From assembly GCA_963796225.1 (NCBI GenBank), contig CAWCLK010000035.1, positions 1 through 62,286 on the forward strand: a stretch of DNA of 62,286 nucleotides, in the 5' to 3' direction. The notes below the pieces were generated by a model, which saw only the letters and a program-made list of their open reading frames with translations, was not told the origin of the DNA and ran no database searches. The translations under genes were made by a program, and so were the position numbers. The DNA is from CAWCLK01 sp963796225. Lineage in GTDB: Bacteria > Actinomycetota > Nitriliruptoria > Nitriliruptorales > Nitriliruptoraceae. Below, piece by piece: positions 28,043 through 37,322 of the stretch (position 1 is the stretch's first letter; each line of letters starts with the position of its first letter).

Positions 28043-30634
28043 GCCGAGAACGCCGGTCACCCCGCCCCGTCAGGGCGAGCCCCGCGCCCAGCGTCAGGAG
28101 CACGCCCATGACGCCACCACCCGAGCCGGTCGCGGGCAGCGGGGGCCCGCGGGAGGCGCGGCGGTCGGCCCACCGGACGGCGCGGGCGGACCGTCGGGGG
28201 CGGGACGGCACGACGCCGTCGCGATCGCGAGCTCGTGCGCCCGGTCGGTGGCGAGGTCCGGGAGCGCCACGGTCACGCTGTCCCGGTCCACGGACCCAGT
28301 GGCCTCGACCGGCCGGCCGTCGAGCGTGGCGCCGACCAGGTCCGTCACGCGGCGGACCTCGACCTCCCAGGCTCGGGTCGCGAGCGCTCCCGGGTAGTCG
28401 CCGTCCGCCGCCCCGATCGTCACCGTCCCACAGCCGGTGGCGTCGAGCGCGGTCGTGATGGGCGTGGTCGCGCTGGCCCCGTCGAGGTAGTCGTGGCCGA
28501 CGCCCTCGTCGTCGTACACGTCGAGGCGACCCTCGCCTCCGGCGACGGTGGTGATGCGGAGTGTGGACGCCGGACCGGGCGACGTGCGCGGCACGGGAGG
28601 CTGCGTCACGACCACGCCCCCGGCGCGGACGAAGACCGGGTACTGGTCGAGCGGGACGTCACGCACCACGCGGGCCGGTCCGGTCAGCGCCTCGCCGGTG
28701 AACCAGTCGACCCACGTGCCCGGCGGGATCCACACCTCGGTGGAGGCGGACTCGCCGAGCTCGCCGACCGCCGCGACGAGCAGGTCGTCGCCCAGCAGGT
28801 ACTCGTGCCCGTACGCATAGGCCGCGTCCTGTTCCGGCCACGACAGATACAGGGGGCGGACCAAGGTCAGCCCGGTGTCGTGGGCCTCACGGGCCAGCGT
28901 GTAGAGGTAGGGCACCAGCTGTTCCCGGAGACGCAGGAACGCGGTGGCGATGTCCTCGACCGCCGGGTACTGCCACGGCAGCCGGTCCCCGTGCTGGGAG
29001 TGCAGGCGGTCGATCGGCTGGAACGTCCCGAGCTGGACCCACCGGACGTACAGGTCGTCGGGCAGGTGCGGCGAGTACATCGTCGGCCCGGGGACGAACT
29101 GCCCGGCATCGCACGGGTTGGTGTTGTCGCCGTGGAAGCTGCCGATGTCGTGGGAGACGTAGGCCATGCCGATCGAGGCCTCGGCGGCCGTGAACTCGGC
29201 AGTGAACGGCAGCATGGACGCCGGGCCGCACGTGTCCCCGGTGAAGTGGATCGTGGTCGTGTGCTCGGCCAGCGCCCCGGCACCCCCGGCCGCGCCGACG
29301 CCGTCCCACCCCTCCTGCAGGGAGGCCCCGATCCGCGAGAAGGCCGGCCAGCGCAACCCGCGGTTGGCGTTGCGTTGCGCGTACTGGCGGTTGATCCACG
29401 TGTCGCCGGTCAGGCCGGGCGCGTCGGCCCGTGAGCTGTCGCAGCACCAGTCGAGCCACCAGAAGGCGTCGCCCTGCGCCTCGAACGGTTCGTGGAGGTC
29501 GAAGTAGGCGTCGAGGTGGTCCGGGTCGGCCCAGTCGAAGACGTGGCAGGGGCTCACGGGGTCGACCTGCAGGACGCGGCAGGTGGAGCCCTCGGGCAGT
29601 CCGCCCGCGGTCGCGTTCGTCTCGTCGAAGGCGGGGTCGGTGGCGTTGATCGACGGGTGGACGTTGAGGCTGATCTGCAACCCGGCCTGGGCAGCCCAGT
29701 CCAGGAACCCTTCCGGGTCGGGGAAGGCCGACGGCTCCCAGCCCCAGCCGTTCCACGAGCAGTTCGCGTCCGCGGGGGCGCCGACCAGCGTGTTGAAGAT
29801 CGGGCAGCCGATCGGGTTGGGCCGGCGCTTGAAGTCGGTGTCGATCGAGAAGGTGTCGAGCGGGACACCGCGCGCCGCGAACTCGGCCACGAGCTCACGG
29901 ATGGTGTCGGCGGTGTACGGCCAGTAGTGCGAGAACCAGACGCCGAACGCCTGCTTGGGCAGCAGCGGGGTCGGTCCGGTCAGCTGCCGCAGGTCCCGGA
30001 GGCCCTGCGCGTAGTCGTGCCCGTACCCGAAGAGGTAGCCGTCCTGGTACGCACCGCCGTGGTCGGGGCGCGGGGCGAAGCCGGGCCGCCCCGACGTCAG
30101 CAGGACGTTGGCCGAGTCGTTCAGCAGCGCCCAGCCGTCCCGGGACAGGATCCCCTGGTTGAGCTCGACCTCACCATCGACGTAGTCCAGCGACCGACGC
30201 CATCCCCCGAGCGGGGCGGGGTTGCTGTTGGGCTCCCACGACGGACCCGCCACGACCCGCCGCCCACCGGCCACCACCTCCACCGACAGGTTCTCCGGCG
30301 TGAACGGCCCGCTGTCGAGGCGGTAGCGCACGGTCATGTCGTCGGTCCGGATGACGCGCTCGCCATCCTCGACGACGGACGTGACCTCGACCGGGACGGG
30401 CTGCCGGTTGGCGACCGTCAGCGTCGGCTCGTCGTGGAACTGGCCGTCGGCCGCGTACTCGACCCGCACGAGCGTCGACGACAGCACCTGGAACCTGGCG
30501 TTGCCGTCCACCACCACCTGGGAGTCCGACTGGGCGCGGGCCGGTCCGGGCCGGACGACCTCGAGGACGAGGCAGCTGACCAGCAGGAGCAGCACCGCAG
30601 CCGTCCCGACGACGTTCGCGTGTCCTCGTCGCAC
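28029..30634 (-). CDS. LPXTG-anchored GH31 alpha-glucosidase-like enzyme (frameshifted at the anchor)
   Basis: The second of two GTG codons, at 30634, is chosen because GGGGAG lies five bases before it. A signal peptide follows (VVGTAAVLLLLVSCLVLEVV). The GH31 catalytic barrel shows QAFGVWFSHYWPY, LDTFSIDTDFK (candidate nucleophile Asp), GDAFWWLDWCCDSS, FTGDTC (acid/base region) and YVSHDIGSFHG. A beta-sandwich C-terminus follows with PPGTWVDWFTGE. Near 28160 a one-base shift opens the frame LPATG, a hydrophobic segment (GVLLTLGAGLALTG) and an Arg-rich end: a sortase cell-wall anchor. So it is a wall-bound extracellular alpha-glycosidase. Extra cysteines in the barrel suggest disulfides. Confidence 0.85.
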
Positions 30635-30708
30635 GTGCACTCCCCTCGGCCGCCCGCCTCGGCGCTGGGGACGACGCCGGAGGGTAGTGCAGGCCCGCCG
30701 CCGCCCCC

Positions 30709-32058
30709 TCAGTCGAAGGAGTACAGGACGGGCAGGGCGACCACCACGGTCGCGGCCCAGATCCCGAAGACGGGGAGGTAGGTGGTCTGCCACCGCTCCA
30801 GCTGGTGGAACGTGCCGCGGCCGGCGACGAACCTCCACGACAGCCAGCCGGACCCGGCGAGGTTCACCAGCAGGACCAGGTTCAGACCCAGCGCCGCCGT
30901 CCGGTTCGGCGTGAAGCCGAGCTCGCCGATCCGTGTCACCATCGCCCCGAGCACCATGACGTCGAGCACCAGGGCCGCCACGACGGCGACCAGCCGGATG
31001 CGGTCCATCCACCCCGCAGGCGTCGACGGGTCACGGGCCGACGTCGCGTACAGGACGAGGCCGAGCACCACGACCATGAGCGCGTCGAAGATCGCGAGGA
31101 GCTCGCGGTCGAACGCCCCGCCCAGTCCGGTGACGGCGTAGACCACGGCGGCGATGCTCAGCATGAGCGCGAACAGCGGCGTGAAGATCAGCGTGAGCAC
31201 CGGCGCCATGTTCTCGACGACCCGCTGCTTGGATTCGACCAACCACGCGGCGACGACCACCGCCCCGGCGGCACCGGTCGGCAGCACCCACGCGAAGATC
31301 TGCTCGGCGTCCACCCCGGCGGGCTCGAGGATGGCGGCCGTCAGCCCGGTCAGGACGCCCCCGCCGAGGGCGATCAGCACGTAGTAGATGAACCACTCGC
31401 CGGTGAAGCGCACGAAGTCCATGCGTCGCTCGTGGAGGCCCACCGTCCCGTCCATGTACGGGTAGGCGACGGCGAGCCAGGCGACGACCGGGAGGTGGGC
31501 CGCGACGAGCAGCTGCGTGGCGGAGTCCTCGCCGAACGGGTAGAGGTTGACGACCACGGCGGCCACGAGGAAGGGGACGGCGGCCAGGCCCCACTGCGTC
31601 CGCGCCAGGCCGCGTCGCTGCGCGAAGTACGCGGCGAGGAACGGCAGCACGAGCAGGCTGGCGTTGCGCAGCAGCCACACCGAGACGTCGTCCGTCCCGC
31701 TCGAGACCACGCGAGCCAGCTGGAAGGTCACGCCTGCCGCGAGGGCGAGCAGCACGACGACCACCCATCCGCGCTCGTCGGCCTGTTCGTCCTCCACCCC
31801 GCCGGCGAGCACGAGCTGCCGCCAGAGCCGTCCGCTGTGCTCGCGGGCGAACTCGCGCGACAGGGCACTGACGTCGCCCATGCGCTTCACGGCGACGAGG
31901 AACGCCTCGTCGCGACTGAGGCCCGCCTCGTCGAGCTCGGCGATCTGGTCACGAAGGTGCGCCTCGAGCTCCTCGACGTCGTGTCCGTCGAGCGCCGGCG
32001 ACCCGGCCACGTAGCCGCGCCACTCCGCGATCTGCCCTTCGAGGTCCTGCACGCTCAT
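30709..32058 (-). CDS. membrane protein with permease-prefix domain
   Basis: A 449-residue protein. Residues 1-75 form the charged helical permease-prefix/HAAS-like domain (VEELEAHLRDQIAELDEAGL, AFLVAVKRMGDVSALSREFA). About ten hydrophobic segments follow from residue 97 to the end. It starts inside the stop of the PadR gene (4-base overlap), so the regulator and membrane protein are co-expressed. PadR plus prefix-domain membrane protein pairs are common in actinobacteria, and the transported substrate or sensing role is not known. The frame is intact. Confidence 0.85.
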   Translation of the reverse strand: MSVQDLEGQIAEWRGYVAGSPALDGHDVEELEAHLRDQIAELDEAGLSRDEAFLVAVKRMGDVSALSREFAREHSGRLWRQLVLAGGVEDEQADERGWVVVVLLALAAGVTFQLARVVSSGTDDVSVWLLRNASLLVLPFLAAYFAQRRGLARTQWGLAAVPFLVAAVVVNLYPFGEDSATQLLVAAHLPVVAWLAVAYPYMDGTVGLHERRMDFVRFTGEWFIYYVLIALGGGVLTGLTAAILEPAGVDAEQIFAWVLPTGAAGAVVVAAWLVESKQRVVENMAPVLTLIFTPLFALMLSIAAVVYAVTGLGGAFDRELLAIFDALMVVVLGLVLYATSARDPSTPAGWMDRIRLVAVVAALVLDVMVLGAMVTRIGELGFTPNRTAALGLNLVLLVNLAGSGWLSWRFVAGRGTFHQLERWQTTYLPVFGIWAATVVVALPVLYSFD

Positions 32059-32414
32059 GCCGTTCCCAGCACGTAGGGCAGCAGGTCGTCACCACCCCAG
32101 ATCCCACCCAGGGCACGGGCCACGGTGACCCACTGGCGCTTGTGTTCGGCGAGCGCCTCCTGGCCCGCGTGCGTGATCGCGTAGTAGCGCCGGCGCCGCC
32201 CCTCGTCAGGCGTGCGCCACTCGCGGGTCACGTACCCCAGCCGGTGCAGCCGGTGGAGCAGCGGGTAGAGCATGCCGTCGGTCCACTCGAGCTCGCCGTC
32301 GGAGAGGTCACGGACCCGCTTCAGGATCGCGTACCCGTAGCTCTCGCCCTCGGCGAGGATGGACAGCACCAGCGGCGTCGACGACGCCGCCACCAGGTCC
32401 TTCTCGATCTGCAC
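32055..32414 (-). CDS. PadR family transcriptional regulator
   Basis: GTG at 32414 is supported by GGAGG four bases upstream. The 119-residue single-domain PadR protein contains LVLSILAEGESYGYAILKRV, LEWTDGMLYPLLHRLHRLGYV and RRRYYAITHAGQEAL, which define the winged helix and wing, then a short dimerisation helix. It is coupled to the membrane protein gene downstream and is likely an autorepressor of this two-gene operon through the inverted repeats just upstream. Confidence 0.93.
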   Translation of the reverse strand: MQIEKDLVAASSTPLVLSILAEGESYGYAILKRVRDLSDGELEWTDGMLYPLLHRLHRLGYVTREWRTPDEGRRRRYYAITHAGQEALAEHKRQWVTVARALGGIWGGDDLLPYVLGTA

Positions 32415-32424
32415 CGTCGCCTCC

Positions 32425-32478
32425 AGCACTTGCGGTGCTAGGCATAGAAGCACAAGGTACATGACACTGCAAGGTGTC
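32425..32478 (-). promoter_or_regulatory. promoter and operator repeats of the padR operon
   Basis: Two perfect inverted repeats flank a plausible promoter: AGCAC-TTGCG-GTGCT (32425-32439) close to the start codon, and GACAC-TGCAAG-GTGTC (32463-32478) further out. A third arm AGCAC lies at 32449-32453. On the minus strand TTGCAG, about 17 bases and TTCTAT may serve as -35 and -10. Dimeric PadR binding and autorepression is the simplest reading. Confidence 0.5.
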
Positions 32479-32512
32479 GTACGGACGCGCGACGACGCTT
32501 CCAGTACTGGAG

Positions 32513-32589
32513 TACCGGAAACGTCAGGACTCCTCGCCCGGCTGCCGGGGACCACGACACTTCCGGTGTCCACGTACCGGAACCGTCAG
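32513..32589. repeat. paired 15-bp direct repeats with an inverted arm
   Basis: TACCGGAAACGTCAG (32513-32527) recurs as TACCGGAACCGTCAG (32575-32589) with one mismatch, 62 bases apart. TTCCGGT at 32561-32567 is inverted to ACCGGAA at 32576-32582 and can form a hairpin. The block fills the gap between padR and the end of the DUF1697 gene. It could be a terminator for the latter or part of the padR control region. Confidence 0.5.
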
Positions 32590-32628
32590 CCGGGGCGGGC
32601 GCGCGGTCCAGCAGTGCGGTCGCGGCGG

Positions 32629-33159
32629 TCAGAGCTTCGCGGCGATCCGGTCGACCGTGGACTTGGTCCGGACCGTCCAGCGATCGCCGAGCAGGCGCGC
32701 GAGCTTGGGGTCGCCCAGACCGGACTCCATCATCCGCCCCGTGGCCAGGTGCCAGTACATCTCGCGGTCGTCGAAGGCGATGGTGTCGGTGTCGAGCGCG
32801 AACCCTCGCACGGCATCCTGCTCGTCGGGGTCGAGGGGGCCGTGCAGGAAGGCGACGTGGACCTTGCCGCCCTCGGGGTTCGGGCGAAACGGGGTGCCCT
32901 CGGAGATCGCCCGGACCTCCTCGGCGGAACGCACGAAGGTGGGAACGGGCCATCCCAGTTCCGAGGCGAGGTGGGAGGCGATCCGCTCCTCCAGCGACCG
33001 GTCGTCGTCGACGTCCGCGGAGAACAGCACGTTGCCGCTGGCGAGGAACGTCCCGACCTCGCCGTACCCGAGCTCGCTGACGAGCTCGGCCAGGCGGTCG
33101 TTGGTCACGGTGTGTCCCCCGACGTTGATCCCGCGGAGGAAGGCCACGTGGGTCGGCAT
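32629..33159 (-). CDS. DUF1697 family protein
   Basis: A 176-residue protein with the family start PTHVAFLRGINVGGHTV, the motif YGEVGTFLASGNVLF and the end MMESGLGDPKLARLLGDRWTVRTKSTVDRI. DUF1697 proteins are soluble and cytosolic and of unknown function. The length is normal and the frame intact. It is divergent from the EF-G2-like gene. Confidence 0.93.
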   Translation of the reverse strand: MPTHVAFLRGINVGGHTVTNDRLAELVSELGYGEVGTFLASGNVLFSADVDDDRSLEERIASHLASELGWPVPTFVRSAEEVRAISEGTPFRPNPEGGKVHVAFLHGPLDPDEQDAVRGFALDTDTIAFDDREMYWHLATGRMMESGLGDPKLARLLGDRWTVRTKSTVDRIAAKL

Positions 33160-33315
33160 CGGTCACTCCTTCTCGTCGCGCGGTGCACGCCCCGGCAGCC
33201 AACCACATGCGCGCGCGCCGACCGGCCGGTGGTCCCGTCCGGACCGGGCCCAAGGACCCCTCCCGCGACGGCCCACCCGCGCGTACGGTCCGATGACCGG
33301 GTGAGGAGAGGTCAC

Positions 33316-35331
33316 GTGGCGGTGGTCCCGACAGCACAGATCCGCAACATCGTCCTGCTGGGCCACACGGGGGCCGGCACGTCCACGCTCGCGGAGGCCA
33401 TGCTTCGCACGGCTGGCGCGGTGAGCGGGCCCATCGCCGGCTGCTCGACGGTCGACGGCGACCCGGAGGAACAGGACCGCGGGCACTCGTTGTCCCTGGC
33501 CGTGACGACCTTCCCGTTCGCCGATCACTCGATCACGGTGTTCGACACACCCGGCGGGGCGGAGGCACTCGGAGACGCGTGGCCGGCCATCGCCGGTGCC
33601 GACCTCGCCGTGCTGGTGGTGGACGCGACCGCGGGCCTGCAGCCGCAGCACCACGAGTTCTGGGACCTGTGCGAGTCCGTCGGGATTCCCCGGCTGGTCT
33701 TCCTCAACAAGCTGGACCTCGACCGCGCCCGGTACGCCGAGCGGCTCGCCGAGCTGCGCGAGACCTGGGGTGACGCCATCGCGGCCGTGCAGCTGCCGTG
33801 GGAGGACCACGAGCAGCTCGAGGGGATCATCGACGTGGTCCACGAGGTCGCCATCGACGAGCACGACGGCCGACACGTCGCGGGGCCGCTGCCCGAGGAT
33901 CGCCGGCAGGAGGTCGACCACGACCACGAGGTCCTCGTGGAGACCGTGGTCGAGCACGACGACGACCTGCTGACCCGTTACCTCGACGGGGACCTGCCGA
34001 GCGACGCCGAGGTCGAGGGCCAGCTCGCGCGCGACATCGCCGACGGGACGCTCGTCCCCGTGCTCTGTGGCGCGGCCCTGCACGACGTGGGCGTCGAGCC
34101 CCTCCTGCGCTTCGTCGTCGCCGAGGGTCCCGCGCCCCGTCCCCTGCCCGACGTCGACGGCACCGCCGCCGTGGTGGTCAAGACCTTCACCGACCCGTAC
34201 GTGGGACGCATCAGCGTCCTCCGGCTGGCGGCAGGCACCCTGGCGCCCGACGACGAGCTGGTCGTCCAGCGCAGCGGCGAGACGGTCCGCGCCCACCAGC
34301 TGGTCCACCTGCTGGGTCGCCAGCAGACCCCGGTCGACGGGGCGGCCACCGGCGACGTGGTGGCCGTGACCAAGCTCGGGGACGTTCGCACCGGCGACGT
34401 GCTCGCCACCGCCGGCACGGTCGCCGACGTGCGGGTCCCCCAGCCGCCCCTCGGGTACCACCGGGTGGTCCTCGACCCACGCTCCAGTGCCGACGACGCC
34501 AAGCTGTCGGCGGCGCTGGACCGGGTCATGCAGGAGGACCCGTCGGTGCGCGTGGAGGTCGACCTCGACACCGGTGCCCGCGTCGCGTCCTTCCTCGGGC
34601 CCACCCACGTCGACGTGACCGTCGCCCGGCTGGCCCGGGCCCACGGCGTCACCGTGGACGTGCGCCCCGCCCCCATCGCCTACCGCGAGACGATCCGCCG
34701 TCCCGCCACGGCCGAGGGGCGCCAGGTCAAGCAGAGCGGCGGGCACGGTCAGTACGGCGTGGTGACCATCGCCATCGACCCGCGGGGCCGGGGCGAGGGG
34801 TTCACCTTCGCCGACGAGACCGTGGGCGGCGTGGTGCCGAGGCAGTACGTCGGGGCGGTGGAGAAGGGCGTGCTCGAGGCCATGGAGACCGGCCCGCTCG
34901 GCGGCCACCCGATGCAGGACATCGCGGTCCGCCTGCTGGACGGGAAGGCGCACAGCGTCGACTCGTCCGACGCGGCGTTCCGGATGGCGGCGATCCTCGC
35001 CTTCCGCAACGCGGTGGTCGAGGCCGACCCGGCCCTGCTCGAACCCGTGTCGTTGGTGCTGGCGCGCGTCCCGGACGAGCTCACGGGGCCCGTCCTGTCG
35101 GACCTGGCGACCCGGCGTGGACGCATCCTCGGCACGACGTCGACCGGCAGCGGGTGGACCGTCGTCGAGGCTCACGTGCCCGAGGCCGAGCTCGTGACGT
35201 TCGCCGCGGACTTCCGCAGCCTCACCAGCGGTCGCGGCCAGGTCGACATCGCCCCGGACCACCACGACGAGGTGCCGGACGCGGTGGCGGCCCGCCTGGT
35301 GCAGGGACAGGAGGCGGCGCCCGCGGGCTGA
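33316..35331 (+). CDS. EF-G2-like translational GTPase with altered P-loop
   Basis: GTG at 33316 follows GGAGAGG. The 671 residues cover EF-G domains I-V: G1 GHTGAGTST, G3 DTPGG, G4 NKLD, then domain II, III (PPLGYHRVVLDPRSSADDAKL), IV (QVKQSGGHGQYGVVTIAI) and V. It belongs to the actinobacterial second EF-G group (FusA2-like), whose role is not settled. The P-loop lysine (normally GHxGxGKT) is threonine here, and the DTPGH histidine is glycine, so normal GTP hydrolysis is doubtful. The rest of the fold is complete and in one frame. Confidence 0.88.
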   Translation: MAVVPTAQIRNIVLLGHTGAGTSTLAEAMLRTAGAVSGPIAGCSTVDGDPEEQDRGHSLSLAVTTFPFADHSITVFDTPGGAEALGDAWPAIAGADLAVLVVDATAGLQPQHHEFWDLCESVGIPRLVFLNKLDLDRARYAERLAELRETWGDAIAAVQLPWEDHEQLEGIIDVVHEVAIDEHDGRHVAGPLPEDRRQEVDHDHEVLVETVVEHDDDLLTRYLDGDLPSDAEVEGQLARDIADGTLVPVLCGAALHDVGVEPLLRFVVAEGPAPRPLPDVDGTAAVVVKTFTDPYVGRISVLRLAAGTLAPDDELVVQRSGETVRAHQLVHLLGRQQTPVDGAATGDVVAVTKLGDVRTGDVLATAGTVADVRVPQPPLGYHRVVLDPRSSADDAKLSAALDRVMQEDPSVRVEVDLDTGARVASFLGPTHVDVTVARLARAHGVTVDVRPAPIAYRETIRRPATAEGRQVKQSGGHGQYGVVTIAIDPRGRGEGFTFADETVGGVVPRQYVGAVEKGVLEAMETGPLGGHPMQDIAVRLLDGKAHSVDSSDAAFRMAAILAFRNAVVEADPALLEPVSLVLARVPDELTGPVLSDLATRRGRILGTTSTGSGWTVVEAHVPEAELVTFAADFRSLTSGRGQVDIAPDHHDEVPDAVAARLVQGQEAAPAG

Positions 35332-35355
35332 GCCCGCGGTAGCGCCCCGCCCTGG

Positions 35356-35889
35356 TCAGGCCGCCCGGGCCTCCTCGTCCTCGGCGGGCGCTTCGGCGAC
35401 GCTCGGGGCGGTCTGGCGCACGGCGAGGACCGCCCCGCCGGCGACGATGCCGAGCAGCACGGCCCCGAGCCCGTACAGGGCGCCGTTGAGGTCCCAGCCC
35501 AGGCCGTTGTCCAGTGCGAGCATCCCCGGGCCGGTGAACGCGAAGGTGCACGCGGCGGCGATCAGCACGGCGTTGTACTCCCAGCCGCCGTTGGTGACCC
35601 ACGGGCCGTTGTCGCCGTGCACCGCCCCGATCGCGTTGACCATCACGCCGATGATCGCGGCGGCGGCGAGCGGCGTCAGCCAGCCGAGGACGAGCAGCGC
35701 CCCGGCTCCGGCCTCGGCGGCGCCGGCGGTCCAGGCCATGGCACGCGGTTCGGGGTAGCCGAGCTTGCGGTACATGCCGCGGGTGCCCTCGATGCCGGGC
35801 CCGCCGAACCAACCGAACAGCTTCTGGGTGCCATGCCCCACGAACAGCGCCCCGACCACGATGCGGAGCACGAAGAGGCCGAACGCCAT
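35356..35889 (-). CDS. DoxX family membrane protein
   Basis: A 177-residue protein with four hydrophobic helices. The family start FGLFVLRIVVGALFVGHGTQKLFGWFGG, here quoted as FVGHGTQKLFGWFGG, is characteristic. The C-terminal tail is acidic (VAEAPAEDEEARAA). DoxX-like proteins are linked to thiol/oxidative-stress complexes or quinone oxidation in various bacteria, and no partner is adjacent here. The frame is intact. Confidence 0.9.
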   Translation of the reverse strand: MAFGLFVLRIVVGALFVGHGTQKLFGWFGGPGIEGTRGMYRKLGYPEPRAMAWTAGAAEAGAGALLVLGWLTPLAAAAIIGVMVNAIGAVHGDNGPWVTNGGWEYNAVLIAAACTFAFTGPGMLALDNGLGWDLNGALYGLGAVLLGIVAGGAVLAVRQTAPSVAEAPAEDEEARAA

Positions 35890-35985
35890 GCAGAAGTCCT
35901 TGTCGTCGCGTCCTGCGACGGTGGGGCACGAACTGCACGCCCGTCCCCGCCAGATGGCCCGTGTCCACCTGACCAGAGCCCCCGA

Positions 35986-37317
35986 TCAGGTCTGGCCGGC
36001 GCCCCAGCCCGCCAGCGCCCCGCTGGACCAGGCCCACTGGAAGTTGAACCCGCCCAGCCGCCCGGTGACGTCGCACACCTCGCCGCACAGGTGCAGGCCC
36101 GGGGCGCGGCGACTGGCAAGCGTGGTGCGGTCGAGCTCGTCGAGGCGCACGCCACCGGCGGTCACCTCGGCCTTCGCGTAGCCGGCGGTCCCCGTGACCC
36201 CGAGGTCGAAGGCGGCCAGGCGCCCCGCCACCTCGCGACGCGCCGAACGCGGCAGCTGCCCGATGGCGCGGTCGTCGGGACCGGCGACAGCCTGGGCGAG
36301 CCGGCGCGGCAGGCGCTGCGCCAGCACCGTGGTCACGCTCGCGCGGGGGTCACCGGTCGCGGCGGCCTGCAGGTCCTGGTCGACCTCGCTGGCATCGACG
36401 GCGGGCGGGGGCTCGGGCAGGCAGCAGCCGGGCAGCTTCGGGGCGTCGAGGTGCTCGCCGAACGGCCCGGCCGGGTCGGCCAGCGACCACAGGTCCGCGA
36501 GCACCCGGACGCGACGACCCGTGTCGGACGCCCGCTCCACCTCCTCGCTCACGTCGAGGGCGGCAGGACCGGTGACGCCGCGGTGGGTGAACAGCAGGCT
36601 CCCGGCGGCGCGTCGCCGCTCGCGGCCGTCGGCCGCGTCGACCACCCGCACCACGGCCGGGACCGTCAGTCCCGCGAGGTCGGCGTGGGCCGTCCCGACG
36701 AGCGGGGCCAGCGCCGGCACGGGCGGGACGAGCTCGTGGCCGAGGGCAGCGGCGAGGTCCAGCCCGAACCCGGTGGACCCGGTGGCGGGCACCGACCGGC
36801 CACCGGTGGCCAGGACCACACGCCCCGCCACCGTGCCGTCCACCTGCCACGTGCCGTCGTCGCGGGGCGCCACCCTTGCCACCGGGGTCCCGAAACGGGT
36901 CTCCACGCCGGCGTGGTCGCAGGCACCCAGCAGCGCCTCGAGGACGTCCCGGGCGCGACCGGAGGCGGTGAAGAGCTTGCCGAGGGGCTCCTCCACCAGC
37001 GGCACGCCCAGGGCCTCGAACATCCTCCGGGTCCACGGCACCCCGACCGCACGCAGGACGTTGCGGACCAGCGTCGGGGAGCTGGTGACGAGGTCGTGCT
37101 CGGTGACGGTCGCGTTGGTGACGTTGCAGCGCCCGCCCCCGCTGATGAGGATCTTGCGGCCCGGCGGGTCCTGGCCGTCCCGCAGCAGCACCCGGGGGGC
37201 GTCCGTGGCTGGTGGGACGACGGCGCCGTCCCGGGTCAGCGCCCCGCGTGCCGCCAGCGCCGCCACCAGCCCGGCGGCTCCGGCGCCGACCACCACGACG
37301 TCGACCCGATCGTCCAC
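35986..37317 (-). CDS. flavoprotein, HI0933/YhiN family
   Basis: GTG at 37317, six bases after the ABC transporter stop. The FAD motif is VDVVVVGAGAAGLVAAL at the N-terminus, followed by the family hallmark KILISGGGRCNVTNA, the central TGGRSVPATGSTGFGLDLA and the C-terminal LHLCGEVCDVTGRLGGFNFQWAWSSG. About 443 residues, normal. Members are putative NAD(P)/FAD oxidoreductases of uncertain substrate (BaiN is one). Co-directional with the ABC exporter and probably co-transcribed. Confidence 0.9.
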   Translation of the reverse strand: MDDRVDVVVVGAGAAGLVAALAARGALTRDGAVVPPATDAPRVLLRDGQDPPGRKILISGGGRCNVTNATVTEHDLVTSSPTLVRNVLRAVGVPWTRRMFEALGVPLVEEPLGKLFTASGRARDVLEALLGACDHAGVETRFGTPVARVAPRDDGTWQVDGTVAGRVVLATGGRSVPATGSTGFGLDLAAALGHELVPPVPALAPLVGTAHADLAGLTVPAVVRVVDAADGRERRRAAGSLLFTHRGVTGPAALDVSEEVERASDTGRRVRVLADLWSLADPAGPFGEHLDAPKLPGCCLPEPPPAVDASEVDQDLQAAATGDPRASVTTVLAQRLPRRLAQAVAGPDDRAIGQLPRSARREVAGRLAAFDLGVTGTAGYAKAEVTAGGVRLDELDRTTLASRRAPGLHLCGEVCDVTGRLGGFNFQWAWSSGALAGWGAGQT

Positions 37318-37322
37318 GCCGA

